Notes under the pieces: generated by a model | Seen by the model: only the letters and a program-made list of their open reading frames with translations | The model's database searches: none | What the model was told of the DNA's origin: nothing | Shown: positions 1 to 11,114 of the stretch, piece by piece | Numbering within the stretch: the stretch's first letter is position 1 | How the letters are laid out: each line of letters begins with the position of its first letter | Program-made: the position numbers and the translations under genes | Assembly: GCA_944320355.1 (NCBI GenBank) | Contig: CALUHC010000038.1 | Span: 62,001 to 126,000, forward strand | Direction of reading: 5' to 3' | Length of the DNA: 64,000 nucleotides | DNA from: an uncultured Prevotella sp. | GTDB lineage: Bacteria; Bacteroidota; Bacteroidia; Bacteroidales; Bacteroidaceae

Positions 1-81
1 AAGTACTTCTATCGTGAGGGCGCAATAGCCAAACCGTCTGAGCGCGACAAGTTTGTGATAGAGGTGATGACGCGCTTCTGA
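1..81 (+). CDS. C-terminal end of an unidentified protein (partial)
   Basis: An open frame runs in from the left window edge and stops at TGA 79-81, giving 26 residues that begin KYFYREGAIAKPS. The last residues alternate hydrophobic and polar and end in Phe (VIEVMTRF), a pattern often seen at the last strand of outer-membrane beta-barrels, but this is too little to name a family. It is read in frame from base 1 with no upstream context. It could also be an ordinary soluble C-terminus. Confidence 0.5.
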   Translation, partial: KYFYREGAIAKPSERDKFVIEVMTRF

Positions 82-117
82 GTATGCCTGGAGTCGGCGC
101 ACGCCATTTGACGATAA

Positions 118-135
118 TTGCATATATGCAACTAA
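118..135. repeat. Isolated copy of an array-flank motif
   Basis: The 18 bases TTGCATATATGCAACTAA are the exact reverse complement of bases 51689-51706, which lie just right of the 22-bp palindrome array at 51.6 kb. Similarity continues a few bases further (G-A-A-C-G-G-C-C here against A-G-A-C-A-G-C-C there). The core TTGCATATATGCAA is itself a perfect palindrome. No AAACG array follows, so this may be a decayed copy. Confidence 0.5.
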
Positions 136-240
136 GAACGGCCGGTGCGGCGGTCTGGCCATCGAAAGCCAGCTGCCGCACAGAGGCGGATTGCGTACCT
201 TGACTTTCGGACTGCGCTCGTCAGTTGGTTGCAAAGCTTG

Positions 241-283
241 AAGCCCCGCCATCCACATTTAAAGTTAGTGGAGAGCGGGGCTT
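241..283. terminator. Hairpin between the partial gene and uvrA
   Basis: Bases 241-249 (AAGCCCCGC) pair perfectly with 275-283 (GCGGGGCTT) around a 25-nt loop that holds a short CCAC/GTGG helix. It sits 36 bp beyond the uvrA stop and could end uvrA transcription or act in both directions. No clear T-run follows on either strand. The rest of 82-319 shows no gene. Confidence 0.4.
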
Positions 284-319
284 GGTGTTTGGTATGGCGA
301 TCTTTTTCGGATTGTATGT

Positions 320-3171
<2,852 letters not shown>

Positions 3172-3175
<4 letters not shown>

Positions 3176-3861
3176 TGCTGGTTGCCTCCTTCCGTATAGT
3201 CGCGCAGCACGTTCACATCGCGCTTTATGTTATATTCGGTTCCGTCGGCTCCTTTGGCCTTTACCAGTACGAAATAAACGCCGTCTGCCACCTGCTTGCC
3301 GTTGTATGTCCCGTCCCATCCATCGTCGATGTTGGTCCACTCGAATAGCTTCTGTCCCCACCTGTTGAATATATAGGCGTGGAACTCTATTATGCTCTGG
3401 TGGGTGTTCTTCGCCTTGTAAATGTCGTTGATGCCGTCGCCGTTGGGCGAGAAGGCGTTTGGCATTTCGAGTATGCTTGAGCTTATGCTCACCCGTATTG
3501 TGCCGATCAGCTCGCCTTCGGTGGTGTCATTGTCTGACACGTACAGCGAAACGCTGAAGGACCCCGCCTCCCGAAATTCGTATGAGGTTTCCTCCTCATA
3601 CCGCGTTATGAATGGCTCTGCGCTGCCCTCACGCGTGAACCGCCATTCGTAAGTTGGCACAACCTCGCCCAGGTTGGACGGATTAGCCCTGAATGTAACC
3701 AGCAGTGGCGCTTCAGCATCGTTTATCAGGTCAGTGCTCTCCATGTCTGTGCCGTCTATGGTATAGTATGCGGTGGGCATGAAATCGGCAAACGCAGCCA
3801 TTGGCAGCAAGGCCAATGTGGCACACATTGTCAATATAAGTCTGATGTGATAGAATCTCAT
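3172..3861 (-). CDS. Secreted protein with gliding-motility-associated C-terminal domain
   Basis: 229 residues with an N-terminal signal peptide (about residues 1-25, ending LPMAAFA), a PKD-like beta-sandwich stretch (about 40-135), and a C-terminal CHU_C / gliding-motility C-terminal domain. The diagnostic start is [15 protein letters not shown], followed by [21 protein letters not shown] and GVYFVLVKA. Such domains (type B) are known in the Bacteroidetes as sorting signals for the type IX secretion system. The stop overlaps the uvrA start by 4 bp. The gene diverges from the LysM-protein gene across a 96-bp gap. The substrate or partner is unknown; whether this organism has a type IX system cannot be judged here. 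Confidence 0.8.
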
Positions 3862-3899
3862 TGCATTTTAATATTATCGTGCAAATTTAGCGATTAATG

Positions 3900-3930
3900 T
3901 TGATTTATCCGCTCTTTTTTGGTACTTTTG
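3900..3930 (+). promoter_or_regulatory. Bacteroidetes promoter for the LysM gene run
   Basis: TTG at 3900-3902, a 20-bp spacer and TACTTTTG at 3923-3930 match the Bacteroidetes -33/-7 pattern. The start codon at 3958 follows at a suitable distance. Confidence 0.7.
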
Positions 3931-3957
3931 TAGGCGATTATCGAAAATAACCGAGAT

Positions 3958-5334
3958 ATGAAGTTAAGATTCTGCCATTTTGCGTTGCTCATTGCGGTTG
4001 CGTTTGCTGTAGATACAGCCACTGCCCAGACCACCAAGTGGAAAGAGATGCACAAAGTGAAGCGCAAGGAAACCATTTTCGGCATAGCCCGCGACAATGG
4101 AATAACGATAGACGAACTGATGGATGCCAATCCGGAGATGAGGCAACCGGGATATGAGTTGAAGAAAGGTGACTTCATCTTCATACCATATCCAAAGGAC
4201 ACCGCAACCGCCAATGCTGCGGTGCAGGCTCCTGTTGTGGAGGCTGCGCCTGGCAAACGCAAGAGCGAAGACATGAGCAGGCGTGCAATAAAGGTGGGGG
4301 TAATGCTGCCTCTGCACAATATCAACGGCGACGGACGCCGCATGGCAGAGTATTATCGGGGGGTGCTCATGGCCTGCGACAGCCTGAGGCAGGACGGCAT
4401 ATCTACCGACATTCATGCGTGGAACGTACCTGAGGAGGCCGACATAAGGAAAACCCTGAAGGACAAGGACGCTGCAGAGTGTGACCTTATCATCGGTCCG
4501 CTCTATTCCAAGCAGGTTAGGGCTCTGTCTGACTTTGCCGCCGAGCATGGCATAAAGGTGCTGATACCTTTTTCAATAAACGCTCCTGAGGTGGAAACCA
4601 ACCCGTGCTTGTTTCAAGTCTACCAGAACGATGCCGACTATAACGATGCTGTGATAGGCCGTTTCCTCGAAAAGTTCGCCGGTTATCACGCTGTTTTCAT
4701 AGACTGCAATGACACTACGAGCAAGAAAGGCAACTTCACTTTCGGGTTGCGGAGGCGCATGGAGACCATGGGGCGCAATTATTCCATCACAAATCTGAAG
4801 TCGAGCGAAGGCAACTTTGCCAAGGCTTTCAGTTCTTCAATGCCCAATGTCGTCATACTGAACACTGGGCGTTCGCCTGAGCTTAACATCGCTTTCGCCA
4901 AGCTCAACAACCTTTCCATGAACAATCCTGACCTTTCCGTCACGCTGTTCGGATATACCGAATGGATGATGTACACAAAGTACAACCTTGATAATTATTA
5001 TAAGTACAATGTCTACATCCCTGCCGCTTTCTATACCAATCCGTTGTCGTCCAAGACAGCGCGCATAGAGCAGAAGTATCGGTGGAATTTCCATGAGGAT
5101 ATGCTGCAGGCCTTGCCACGCTTTGCCATCACAGGGTTTGACCATGCATATTATTTCATAAAAGGCTTGCATCTTTATGGCGGCCGCTTCGCCGGTGCGC
5201 GTGGCTCTGTGGGCTATGCCCCAATCCAGACTCCTCTCCATTTTGAGCGTGCGGGTAGTGGCGGATACCACAACAGGAGCATTCTTTTCGTTCACTACAC
5301 GCCGGAGCACCGTGTGGAGACAATAAACTTTTAA
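3958..5334 (+). CDS. Periplasmic LysM and ligand-binding-fold protein
   Basis: 458 residues: signal peptide (about 1-24, cleavage near ATAQ), one LysM peptidoglycan-binding domain (about 32-78, HKVKRKETIFGIARDNGIT ... FIFIPYP), a short linker, then a type 1 periplasmic-binding-protein fold to the end (IKVGVMLPLHNINGDGRR, CDLIIGPLYSKQV, IPFSINAPEVE). The fold resembles amino-acid ABC-transporter binding proteins and LpoA-like proteins, but no transporter genes adjoin it, so a cell-wall-linked structural or sensing role is more likely than import. It is first in a plus-strand run with an outer-membrane barrel 12 bp downstream and a peptide transporter after that. Confidence 0.8.
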   Translation: MKLRFCHFALLIAVAFAVDTATAQTTKWKEMHKVKRKETIFGIARDNGITIDELMDANPEMRQPGYELKKGDFIFIPYPKDTATANAAVQAPVVEAAPGKRKSEDMSRRAIKVGVMLPLHNINGDGRRMAEYYRGVLMACDSLRQDGISTDIHAWNVPEEADIRKTLKDKDAAECDLIIGPLYSKQVRALSDFAAEHGIKVLIPFSINAPEVETNPCLFQVYQNDADYNDAVIGRFLEKFAGYHAVFIDCNDTTSKKGNFTFGLRRRMETMGRNYSITNLKSSEGNFAKAFSSSMPNVVILNTGRSPELNIAFAKLNNLSMNNPDLSVTLFGYTEWMMYTKYNLDNYYKYNVYIPAAFYTNPLSSKTARIEQKYRWNFHEDMLQALPRFAITGFDHAYYFIKGLHLYGGRFAGARGSVGYAPIQTPLHFERAGSGGYHNRSILFVHYTPEHRVETINF

Positions 5335-5346
5335 CGGCGCGGCTGC

Positions 5347-6165
5347 ATGGATATTTCAATAAAAGATGTTTGTCGCCATCGTGGACGGGCATTGTGTGCA
5401 GAGCGCTTGCGCAGTGCTTTGGTTGCCTTGTCGTTGGCTTTCTGTTCATTGTCGGCTATGGCGCAGATAGGCGAGCACCGCAGCGAGCTTAGCGTGGGGG
5501 TGAACGGCGGCTATATGCTGAGCAATGTAGGCTTCAATCCTGACATACCGCAGGGAATGCTTGGCGGCATGACCGCCGGTCTTACCGTGAGGTACACGTG
5601 CGAGAAATACTTCAGCAGTGTCTGTGCGCTTGTGGGCGAAGTGAACTTCGCCCAGATGGGGTGGAAGGAAGACATACTCACCGTTGATGACCAGCCGGTG
5701 ATAAACCAGTTCACAGGACAGCCCGAGGAATACCAGCGTATGCTCACATACGTGCAGATTCCGCTGTTCGCCCGTTTGGGCTGGGGGCGCGAGCGCAAGG
5801 GATTCCAGTTCTTCTTTCAGGTGGGGCCGCAGGTCGGTTTCTTCCTCAACGACAAGGCTACGAGCAATTTCAACTTCTCTGAGCGCAACCAGGCCGACCG
5901 TGTGGGCGCATTGCGCGATGCCGTGCAAGACTCTCTCGACATAGAGCGCAAGTTCGATTATGGCATTGCCGGAGGAATAGGGTTGGAATATTCTCATCCT
6001 AAGGTTGGCCACTTCCTGCTCGAAGGGCGGTATTATTATGGTCTTGGCGACATATTCGGAAACTCCAAGCGCGACTATTTCGGGCGCAGCAACAACGGCA
6101 GCATAATAATAAAGCTAACCTATCTCTTCGACATAATGAAAACTAAAAACACTAAAATTAAATAA
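5347..6165 (+). CDS. PorT-family outer-membrane beta-barrel protein
   Basis: 272 residues with a somewhat long basic N-terminus, a hydrophobic signal segment (about 24-40, ending AMAQ), then alternating strands typical of the small porin-like barrels grouped with PorT (LSVGVNGGYMLSNVG, QIPLFARLGWG, FFFQVGPQVGFFLND, LEGRYYYGLGDIF). The family includes PorT of Porphyromonas gingivalis, needed for type IX secretion, but most members are uncharacterised. The true start may be downstream of the ATG used here, since 20 charged residues precede the signal core. It lies 12 bp after the LysM gene and 2 bp before the transporter gene, so co-transcription is likely. Confidence 0.75.
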   Translation: MDISIKDVCRHRGRALCAERLRSALVALSLAFCSLSAMAQIGEHRSELSVGVNGGYMLSNVGFNPDIPQGMLGGMTAGLTVRYTCEKYFSSVCALVGEVNFAQMGWKEDILTVDDQPVINQFTGQPEEYQRMLTYVQIPLFARLGWGRERKGFQFFFQVGPQVGFFLNDKATSNFNFSERNQADRVGALRDAVQDSLDIERKFDYGIAGGIGLEYSHPKVGHFLLEGRYYYGLGDIFGNSKRDYFGRSNNGSIIIKLTYLFDIMKTKNTKIK

Positions 6166-6167
6166 GT

Positions 6168-7694
6168 ATGTTTGAAAATCAACCAAAAGGTCTTTATGCG
6201 TTGGCACTGGCCAACACCGGCGAGCGCTTCGGTTACTACACCATGCTTGCCATATTCGTATTGTTCTTGCAAGCCAACTTTGGTTTTTCTGCTGCTACGG
6301 CAGGTAACATCTATGGCGGTTTCCTTGCCTTGGTTTATTTCCTGCCGCTTCTTGGCGGCATCCTTGCCGACAAGTTTGGCTTCGGGCGGATGGTGACGTT
6401 GGGCATTGTGGTCATGTTTATTGGCTATTTGCTCATGGCCTTGCCGCTTGGTGCGGATACCATTGCGCTTGTTGCCATGTTTGCCGCGCTGTTCCTGATA
6501 AGTTTCGGCACAGGACTGTTCAAGGGCAACCTGCAGGTGATGGTGGGCAATCTTTACGATGCTCCCGAATATGCGAGCCGCCGCGACGCCGCGTTCAGCA
6601 TCTTCTACATGGCCATCAACATTGGTGCCATGTTTGCGCCGAGTGCCGCCGTGTGGATCATGGAGTGGGCTCAGAACACCTTTGGCGTTAGCGAGACAGA
6701 GTCTTATCATTATGCTTTTGGTGTGGCTTGTGCCTCGCTGATAGTTTCCATGGCTATATATTACGGGTTCCGCAGGACGTTCCGTCACACCGAGTGTGCG
6801 TCCGCTCCCGCCAAGGAAAACACGGATGCCGCAGTGGTGGACGAAAAGCATCATGGCGTTACGGACAAAGACCGCATAGTAGCCCTCTGTCTGGTGTTCG
6901 CTGTTGTGATATTCTTCTGGATGGCTTTCCACCAGAACGGCCTCACCCTCACGTTTTTTGCGCGTGATTACGTTGACACCAGCGCAAGCGGACTTGTCGG
7001 AATGGAGTTCGATGTGTGGAATCTCGTGCTTGTGATATTGATTGTTTACGCGCTGTTTGGCCTCTTCCAGTCCAAGACTTCGCGCGGAAAGGGCATTTCT
7101 GTTGCCGTCATAGTGCTCAGCATTGTCGGTTTGGTTTATCAGTATAACGCACAGCCCGAGTCGGTGTCCGTAAGCGCTCCTATATTCCAGCAGTTCAATC
7201 CCTGTTTTGTCGTGGCTCTCACCCCTGTTTCGATGGCCATCTTCGGCTGGCTTGCCAAGACCGGGCGCGAGCCTTCCGCGCCGCGCAAGATTGCCTACGG
7301 AATGCTTGTCGCCGGCATAGCCTATATACTGATGTGCCTGGCGTCGTTCGGGCTGCCCACCCCTGAGCAGATAACCGACCCGGCTGTCGCTGCGAGCGAT
7401 TATCGTGTGTCTCCCAACTGGCTTGTCAGCACTTATCTTGTGCTTACTTTTGGTGAGCTTCTGCTCAGCCCGATGGGCATTTCGTTTGTGTCTAAGGTTG
7501 CGCCTGTCAAGTACAAGGGTCTGATGATGGGTGGTTGGTTTGCCGCCACAGCTGTGGGCAACTATCTCACCAGTATTGCCGCTGTGCTGTGGGGACTGCC
7601 CGTCTGGATTGTCTGGGCGGTGCTCATCGCTCTCTGTATCATCGCCGCGCTCTTCATGTTCTCGATAATGAAGCGTCTCGAAAAGGTTTGCTAA
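6168..7694 (+). CDS. Proton-coupled oligopeptide transporter (POT family)
   Basis: 508 residues, a 12- to 14-helix major-facilitator protein of the PTR2/POT family that imports di- and tripeptides with protons. The family signature is clear at the N-terminus: NTGERFGYYTMLAIFVLFLQ contains the ExxERFxYY motif used in proton coupling and peptide binding. Further motifs are GGILADKFGFGRMV and GTGLFKGNLQVMVGNLY. A charged loop around residues 210-230 splits the two halves. The ATG lies two bases after the preceding stop. A strong terminator follows, so this closes the transcription unit. Confidence 0.9.
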   Translation: MFENQPKGLYALALANTGERFGYYTMLAIFVLFLQANFGFSAATAGNIYGGFLALVYFLPLLGGILADKFGFGRMVTLGIVVMFIGYLLMALPLGADTIALVAMFAALFLISFGTGLFKGNLQVMVGNLYDAPEYASRRDAAFSIFYMAINIGAMFAPSAAVWIMEWAQNTFGVSETESYHYAFGVACASLIVSMAIYYGFRRTFRHTECASAPAKENTDAAVVDEKHHGVTDKDRIVALCLVFAVVIFFWMAFHQNGLTLTFFARDYVDTSASGLVGMEFDVWNLVLVILIVYALFGLFQSKTSRGKGISVAVIVLSIVGLVYQYNAQPESVSVSAPIFQQFNPCFVVALTPVSMAIFGWLAKTGREPSAPRKIAYGMLVAGIAYILMCLASFGLPTPEQITDPAVAASDYRVSPNWLVSTYLVLTFGELLLSPMGISFVSKVAPVKYKGLMMGGWFAATAVGNYLTSIAAVLWGLPVWIVWAVLIALCIIAALFMFSIMKRLEKVC

Positions 7695-7710
7695 ATCGAT
7701 GGATATGTTT

Positions 7711-7755
7711 GCCGCAGAAAGGCTATTCAATGTCTTTCTGCGGCATTTCTTTTTG
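7711..7755 (+). terminator. Rho-independent terminator after the POT gene
   Basis: An 11-bp perfect stem (7711-7721 GCCGCAGAAAG with 7734-7744 CTTTCTGCGGC), 12-nt loop, then the T-rich tail ATTTCTTTTTG. Confidence 0.85.
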
Positions 7756-7772
7756 TTTATTCCGCATTGCCG

Positions 7773-8717
7773 ATGCCCCTTTGCCTGCTGCTTGCCTCGT
7801 TCCTTACGTTCGTAGAGCTTAACTGCGAGAACCTGTTCGACTGCCGTCACGACACGTTGAGGCAGGACACGGAGTTCCTGCCGGAGAGTCCGCGCCACTG
7901 GACTCCATATCGTTATTGGCGCAAGATAGACAATATTGCCAAGGCCATAGTGTCGTGCGGCACAGACTCTACGGACTATTTCCTGCCAGACCTCGTGGCG
8001 CTCTGCGAGGTAGAGAACGACAGCGTGATGCGCGACCTGACCCGACGCTCGCCGCTCCGCACGGGGCGATATGCCTACATAATGACCGACTCGCCCGATG
8101 AGCGCGGCATTGACGTGGCCTTGATGTACCACGAGTTCTCCTTTGCGCCCATCTGCCATTGCTTGCTGCGCGTAAAGCCGGTGAAAGGTATGCGGCCTAC
8201 GCGCGACATCCTCTATGTGTCGGGGCGCATAATAACCGACGACACGCTCCATATCTTTGTGGTCCACGCTCCGAGCCGCCGCGACGGCGAGCGCAAGACG
8301 CGCGCTTACCGCATGGCCGTGGCCCGGCGGCTGTGCGCGTCCATTGACTCCATCCGCGCTGTTTCGCCCGAAGCTAACATCATCGTGGCGGGCGACTTCA
8401 ACGACTATGCCGGTGCGGCCGCGCTCGACACTGTCTGCTCCCGCGCCCTGACCAACGTCACGGCCGCGGCCCGTGGCAGCAACGGTGCCAAGGGCACTTA
8501 CCGGTATCGGGGCAAGTGGGGCAGCCTTGACCACATATTGCTGAGCCATTCGCTGCTCAGCCGCTTGGAGTGGAGCCGCATCAACGACGCGCCCTTTCTG
8601 CTTGAAGATGAAGAGATATACGGCGGTGTGCGCCCGCGTCGCACATACTGCGGATTCCGCTACCGTCGCGACGGTTTCAGCGACCACCTGCCGCTCGTGG
8701 TCAGGCTCGGGCTTTGA
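7773..8717 (+). CDS. Endonuclease/exonuclease/phosphatase family protein, exported
   Basis: About 314 residues of the EEP (DNase I-like) superfamily, metal-dependent phosphodiester or phosphate-ester hydrolases. Family motifs in order: ELNCENLFD (Asn), ALCEVEN (metal-binding Glu), VVHAPSRR (His), VAGDFND (Asp/Asn), DHILLS and the closing SDHLPLVV (catalytic Asp-His). A short hydrophobic N-terminus (MPLCLLLASFLTFVEL) suggests export. I take ATG 7773 as the start; TTG 7767 is also in frame. The gene starts 29 bp after the terminator of the POT gene, so it needs its own promoter or read-through. The substrate is unknown. Confidence 0.8.
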   Translation: MPLCLLLASFLTFVELNCENLFDCRHDTLRQDTEFLPESPRHWTPYRYWRKIDNIAKAIVSCGTDSTDYFLPDLVALCEVENDSVMRDLTRRSPLRTGRYAYIMTDSPDERGIDVALMYHEFSFAPICHCLLRVKPVKGMRPTRDILYVSGRIITDDTLHIFVVHAPSRRDGERKTRAYRMAVARRLCASIDSIRAVSPEANIIVAGDFNDYAGAAALDTVCSRALTNVTAAARGSNGAKGTYRYRGKWGSLDHILLSHSLLSRLEWSRINDAPFLLEDEEIYGGVRPRRTYCGFRYRRDGFSDHLPLVVRLGL

Positions 8718-8945
8718 TGGACTCAAATCGGTAGTTTCACCGAAGGTTAATAAACCTTTTATTTCTTAATTTCAGGAGCGCGAGGCCTTCTGGGAATCGC
8801 GTTTTTGGGGGCGAGTGTCCATTTGTTCGCAAATAATGCGGAAATGGATGTGCATTTGTAAGTGTCTGGAAGCCATGGTCTTTGTAAGATGAAGAGCGAC
8901 GTTGTGCAGCATTATGTGCATCAGATAGGGTGGAAAATGGTTGCA

Positions 8946-9052
8946 AAACGGTGCATATTGCCGTGCGATATGTGCCATTTCGGCTTGCAATATGGCCGAT
9001 ATCGCAACGCGAAACGGGTCGAATCGCACTGCGATTCGACCCGTTTCGCGTT
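8946..9052. repeat. 22-bp palindrome array 1 (five units)
   Basis: Cores start at 8946, 8968, 8990, 9012 and 9034, exactly 22 bp apart: AAACGGTGCATAT, ATATGTGCCATTT, ATATGGCCGATAT, AAACGGGTCGAAT, ATTCGACCCGTTT. Units four and five together form a perfect 23-bp inverted repeat with a one-base centre (9006-9028 and 9030-9052). The left flank (about 8820-8885) resembles those of arrays 2 and 4. Confidence 0.85.
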
Positions 9053-9357
9053 TGATTGTGTTTTTTGCAGTGTCTTTGGGCGGCATTTTGGGCTGTGCCG
9101 TCCACCTATTGGAGCTTCATCTCTTCTATTTTACAGAAAAACGGAGTGTTAAATCAAAATCGGCCATTAGACCGTTGAATGCTTGTTTTGGGGTCTGTGT
9201 TTGGTCTCCAAACGTTTCCTTTCTCTTGTCGGCATCTGGCAGCCGCTTCGTCTTTTCGTAGTCCGCTACGCTTTCGGCAAAGGCCGTAGACAATCCGCGC
9301 GACGTGTACAATGAAATATGAATGCCCGCATATTGCCGAATAGAAGCACATTGAGGG

Positions 9358-9522
9358 TGAATCAAAAAGGGGTTAGCGGAAGTTTGGAGCCTTGTCCGAA
9401 GTCAACGGAAATCAACGGACGAATGCTTTGTTGCGGATTACTAAGCTATTGTCCGTTGACTTCCGATGACCGATAGGTCATCTAACTCCGGATAACTCCA
9501 GTTGACTCCTTATTTTGGTACA
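9358..9522. mobile_element. MITE-like element, copy 1
   Basis: 165 bp with degenerate terminal inverted repeats and an internal stretch closely matching 58859-59021, for example CTATTGTCCGTTGACTTCCG here against CAATTGTCCGTTAACTTCCG there, followed by GACCGATAGGTC in both. No coding capacity. The ends are less well preserved than in copy 2. Confidence 0.65.
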
Positions 9523-9618
9523 CCTCCAAGTGAAACTCTTTCAAACACGTTTGGAAACTTGCGGACATTCATCAATGAAATCGTTTCGGCTTCTAAAGCC
9601 CGATTTTGGTTAAATTTT

Positions 9619-9674
9619 GAGGCTGTCTCGATTGTGTCTGCCTGTCTGGCGGCAGGCACAATCGAAACAGCCTC
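9619..9674 (-). terminator. Long hairpin after the MFSD1-like transporter gene
   Basis: Bases 9619-9642 pair with 9651-9674 over 24 positions with two mismatches and an 8-nt loop. It lies 9 bp beyond the stop of the minus-strand transporter gene. No T-run follows, so it may stabilise the mRNA 3' end rather than act as a classical terminator. Confidence 0.5.
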
Positions 9675-9682
9675 AAGTGTGG

Positions 9683-11050
9683 TCATTTCTTGATGTTTGC
9701 CTCTTCCAGGTGGTAGCCATACTTCTTGTCGGCAGCTTTCAGCAGGAAGGCGGTGACGAGCGATAGGATGGCTATGCCTGTGAACACGCACATGGGCAGC
9801 GTGTAGTCATATACATTGGTCGTGACGCCGTTGCTTACCTGTGTGCCGGTGATGCAGTAGGCATCGAGGATATAGCCGATGAGGGCTGGGATTCCCCACA
9901 GTCCGATGTTCTGGATGAAGAAGATGAGGGCGTAGGCCGTGCCAAGTTGTTTCACTGGGAATATCTTGGCGACGCTCGGCCACATGGCCGACGGCACAAG
10001 CGAGAAGGCTATGCCGAGAATGATCATCAGCGCGATGGCCACCCAGGCTGCGTGGATGAAGGGCAGGGCGTAGATGCAGTGGACGAAGATGAGCATCGTG
10101 GCGCCGAGCATCATGATGGAGGCAGCCTTGCCGCGCTTGTCGATCATGCCGCCGAATACGGGCGTGAGGAACAGCGCGCCGAGGGCGGGCAGCCCGGCGA
10201 AGGTGCCTGCGATGTCTTCGCTTACGCCATATTTGGTGACCATCAGCTCGGTGGCGAATTTCTGGAACGGGAACACGCACGAGTAGAACAGCACGCAGAG
10301 CACGGCTATGAGCCAGAAGCCGGGGTTGCTGACCACGGCCACCACGTCTTTGAAGGAGAACTTGTCTTCTGGCGACGACTCTGTGGATATTTTCACCTGG
10401 CGGTCGAGCTTGCGGTCCATGAACGTGAATGCGAGGAACGAGATGAAGCCGCCCAGCAGCAGGATGGAACCGATGAAGAGCGGGGTGTCGAGGTTGAAGT
10501 TGCGGGCTACGGGTATGGCCACGGCGTAGGCCACCTGCGACCCGATGCGGGCAAGGGCCACCTGCACGCCCATGGCGAGGGCCACCTCCTTGCCGTTGAA
10601 CCATTTGGCTATGACCTTGGTGACGGTGATGCCGGCCACCTCAGCCCCGACACCGAACACCGAATAGCCTGCCGAGGCCATGAACACGTCGAGCTTGTAG
10701 CCGAACACCTGCTCCGTGGTGCCGCCGTAGGTGGTTATGGCTATGTACTCGGTGAGCGTTCCGCCGACCATGAGCACAGTGGCAAGGATGCCGGTGAAGC
10801 GGATGCCGAAGCGGTCGAGTATCAGTCCGCCCCATATAAGCATGAGGAGGAACACGTTGAGGAAGCTGTATGCCCCGGTGAACATTCCGAACTCGCTGCT
10901 CGTCCAGTGAAGTTGCCCTTCGAGCATACTCTTGAGCGGGGCCATCACGTCGTTGACATAGTAGGCAGCCATCATGGTGAAAGCCACGACGAACAGTGCC
11001 GACCAGCGTGCCCACGCCTTGTCGTTAAGTCTTGTTTGTGCAGTTGTCAT
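9683..11050 (-). CDS. MFS transporter resembling the MFSD1 dipeptide carrier
   Basis: 455 residues with about 12 membrane helices. The first helices read YYVNDVMAPLKSMLE, then FGMFTGAYSFLNVFLLMLIW and GGLILDRFGIR, which matches the pattern I know from the MFSD1 group (Asn/Asp in helix 1, YS-PN motif, GG-liDr-fGIR loop). MFSD1 of animal lysosomes is a dipeptide uniporter; for the bacterial members the substrate is inferred. The neighbour 64 bp upstream is an S9 dipeptidyl-peptidase-like enzyme on the same strand, so uptake of its products is a reasonable guess. A general MFS assignment is safe; the substrate is not. Confidence 0.75.
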   Translation of the reverse strand: MTTAQTRLNDKAWARWSALFVVAFTMMAAYYVNDVMAPLKSMLEGQLHWTSSEFGMFTGAYSFLNVFLLMLIWGGLILDRFGIRFTGILATVLMVGGTLTEYIAITTYGGTTEQVFGYKLDVFMASAGYSVFGVGAEVAGITVTKVIAKWFNGKEVALAMGVQVALARIGSQVAYAVAIPVARNFNLDTPLFIGSILLLGGFISFLAFTFMDRKLDRQVKISTESSPEDKFSFKDVVAVVSNPGFWLIAVLCVLFYSCVFPFQKFATELMVTKYGVSEDIAGTFAGLPALGALFLTPVFGGMIDKRGKAASIMMLGATMLIFVHCIYALPFIHAAWVAIALMIILGIAFSLVPSAMWPSVAKIFPVKQLGTAYALIFFIQNIGLWGIPALIGYILDAYCITGTQVSNGVTTNVYDYTLPMCVFTGIAILSLVTAFLLKAADKKYGYHLEEANIKK

Positions 11051-11114
11051 ATCGTTGTTTGCTTTATGTTTGATGATTGTTGGCAGTATTTGATTTCTCT
11101 CCGCGAGCGTGGTC

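Larger units (their letters stand above)
8718..9682. other. 965-bp gene-free stretch rich in repeats
   Basis: Lies between convergent genes. It holds a five-unit 22-bp palindrome array (8946-9046), a MITE-like element (9358-9522) and a 24-bp-stem hairpin (9619-9674). Short open frames here have no family resemblance and follow from the stop-poor repeats. Confidence 0.7.

Noticed and set aside
5347-6165. Calling this barrel PorT of the type IX secretion system
   Set aside because: The small-barrel family is broad and most members have no link to secretion; sequence alone does not single out PorT.
6120-8726. 868-codon open frame on the minus strand
   Set aside because: Antisense to two genes with clear family motifs (POT transporter, EEP protein); its translation is His/Arg-rich and resembles nothing. 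Codon bias of the sense strand leaves this frame stop-free.
8772-9086. Small proteins read from the palindrome arrays (also near 28473-28670, 51444-51716, 58311-58784)
   Set aside because: The arrays contain few stops, so short frames with similar peptides (for example NVPF, KRAV, NGTF motifs) appear at each copy. The 22-bp period is not a multiple of three and substitutions keep DNA symmetry, not codons, so these look non-coding.
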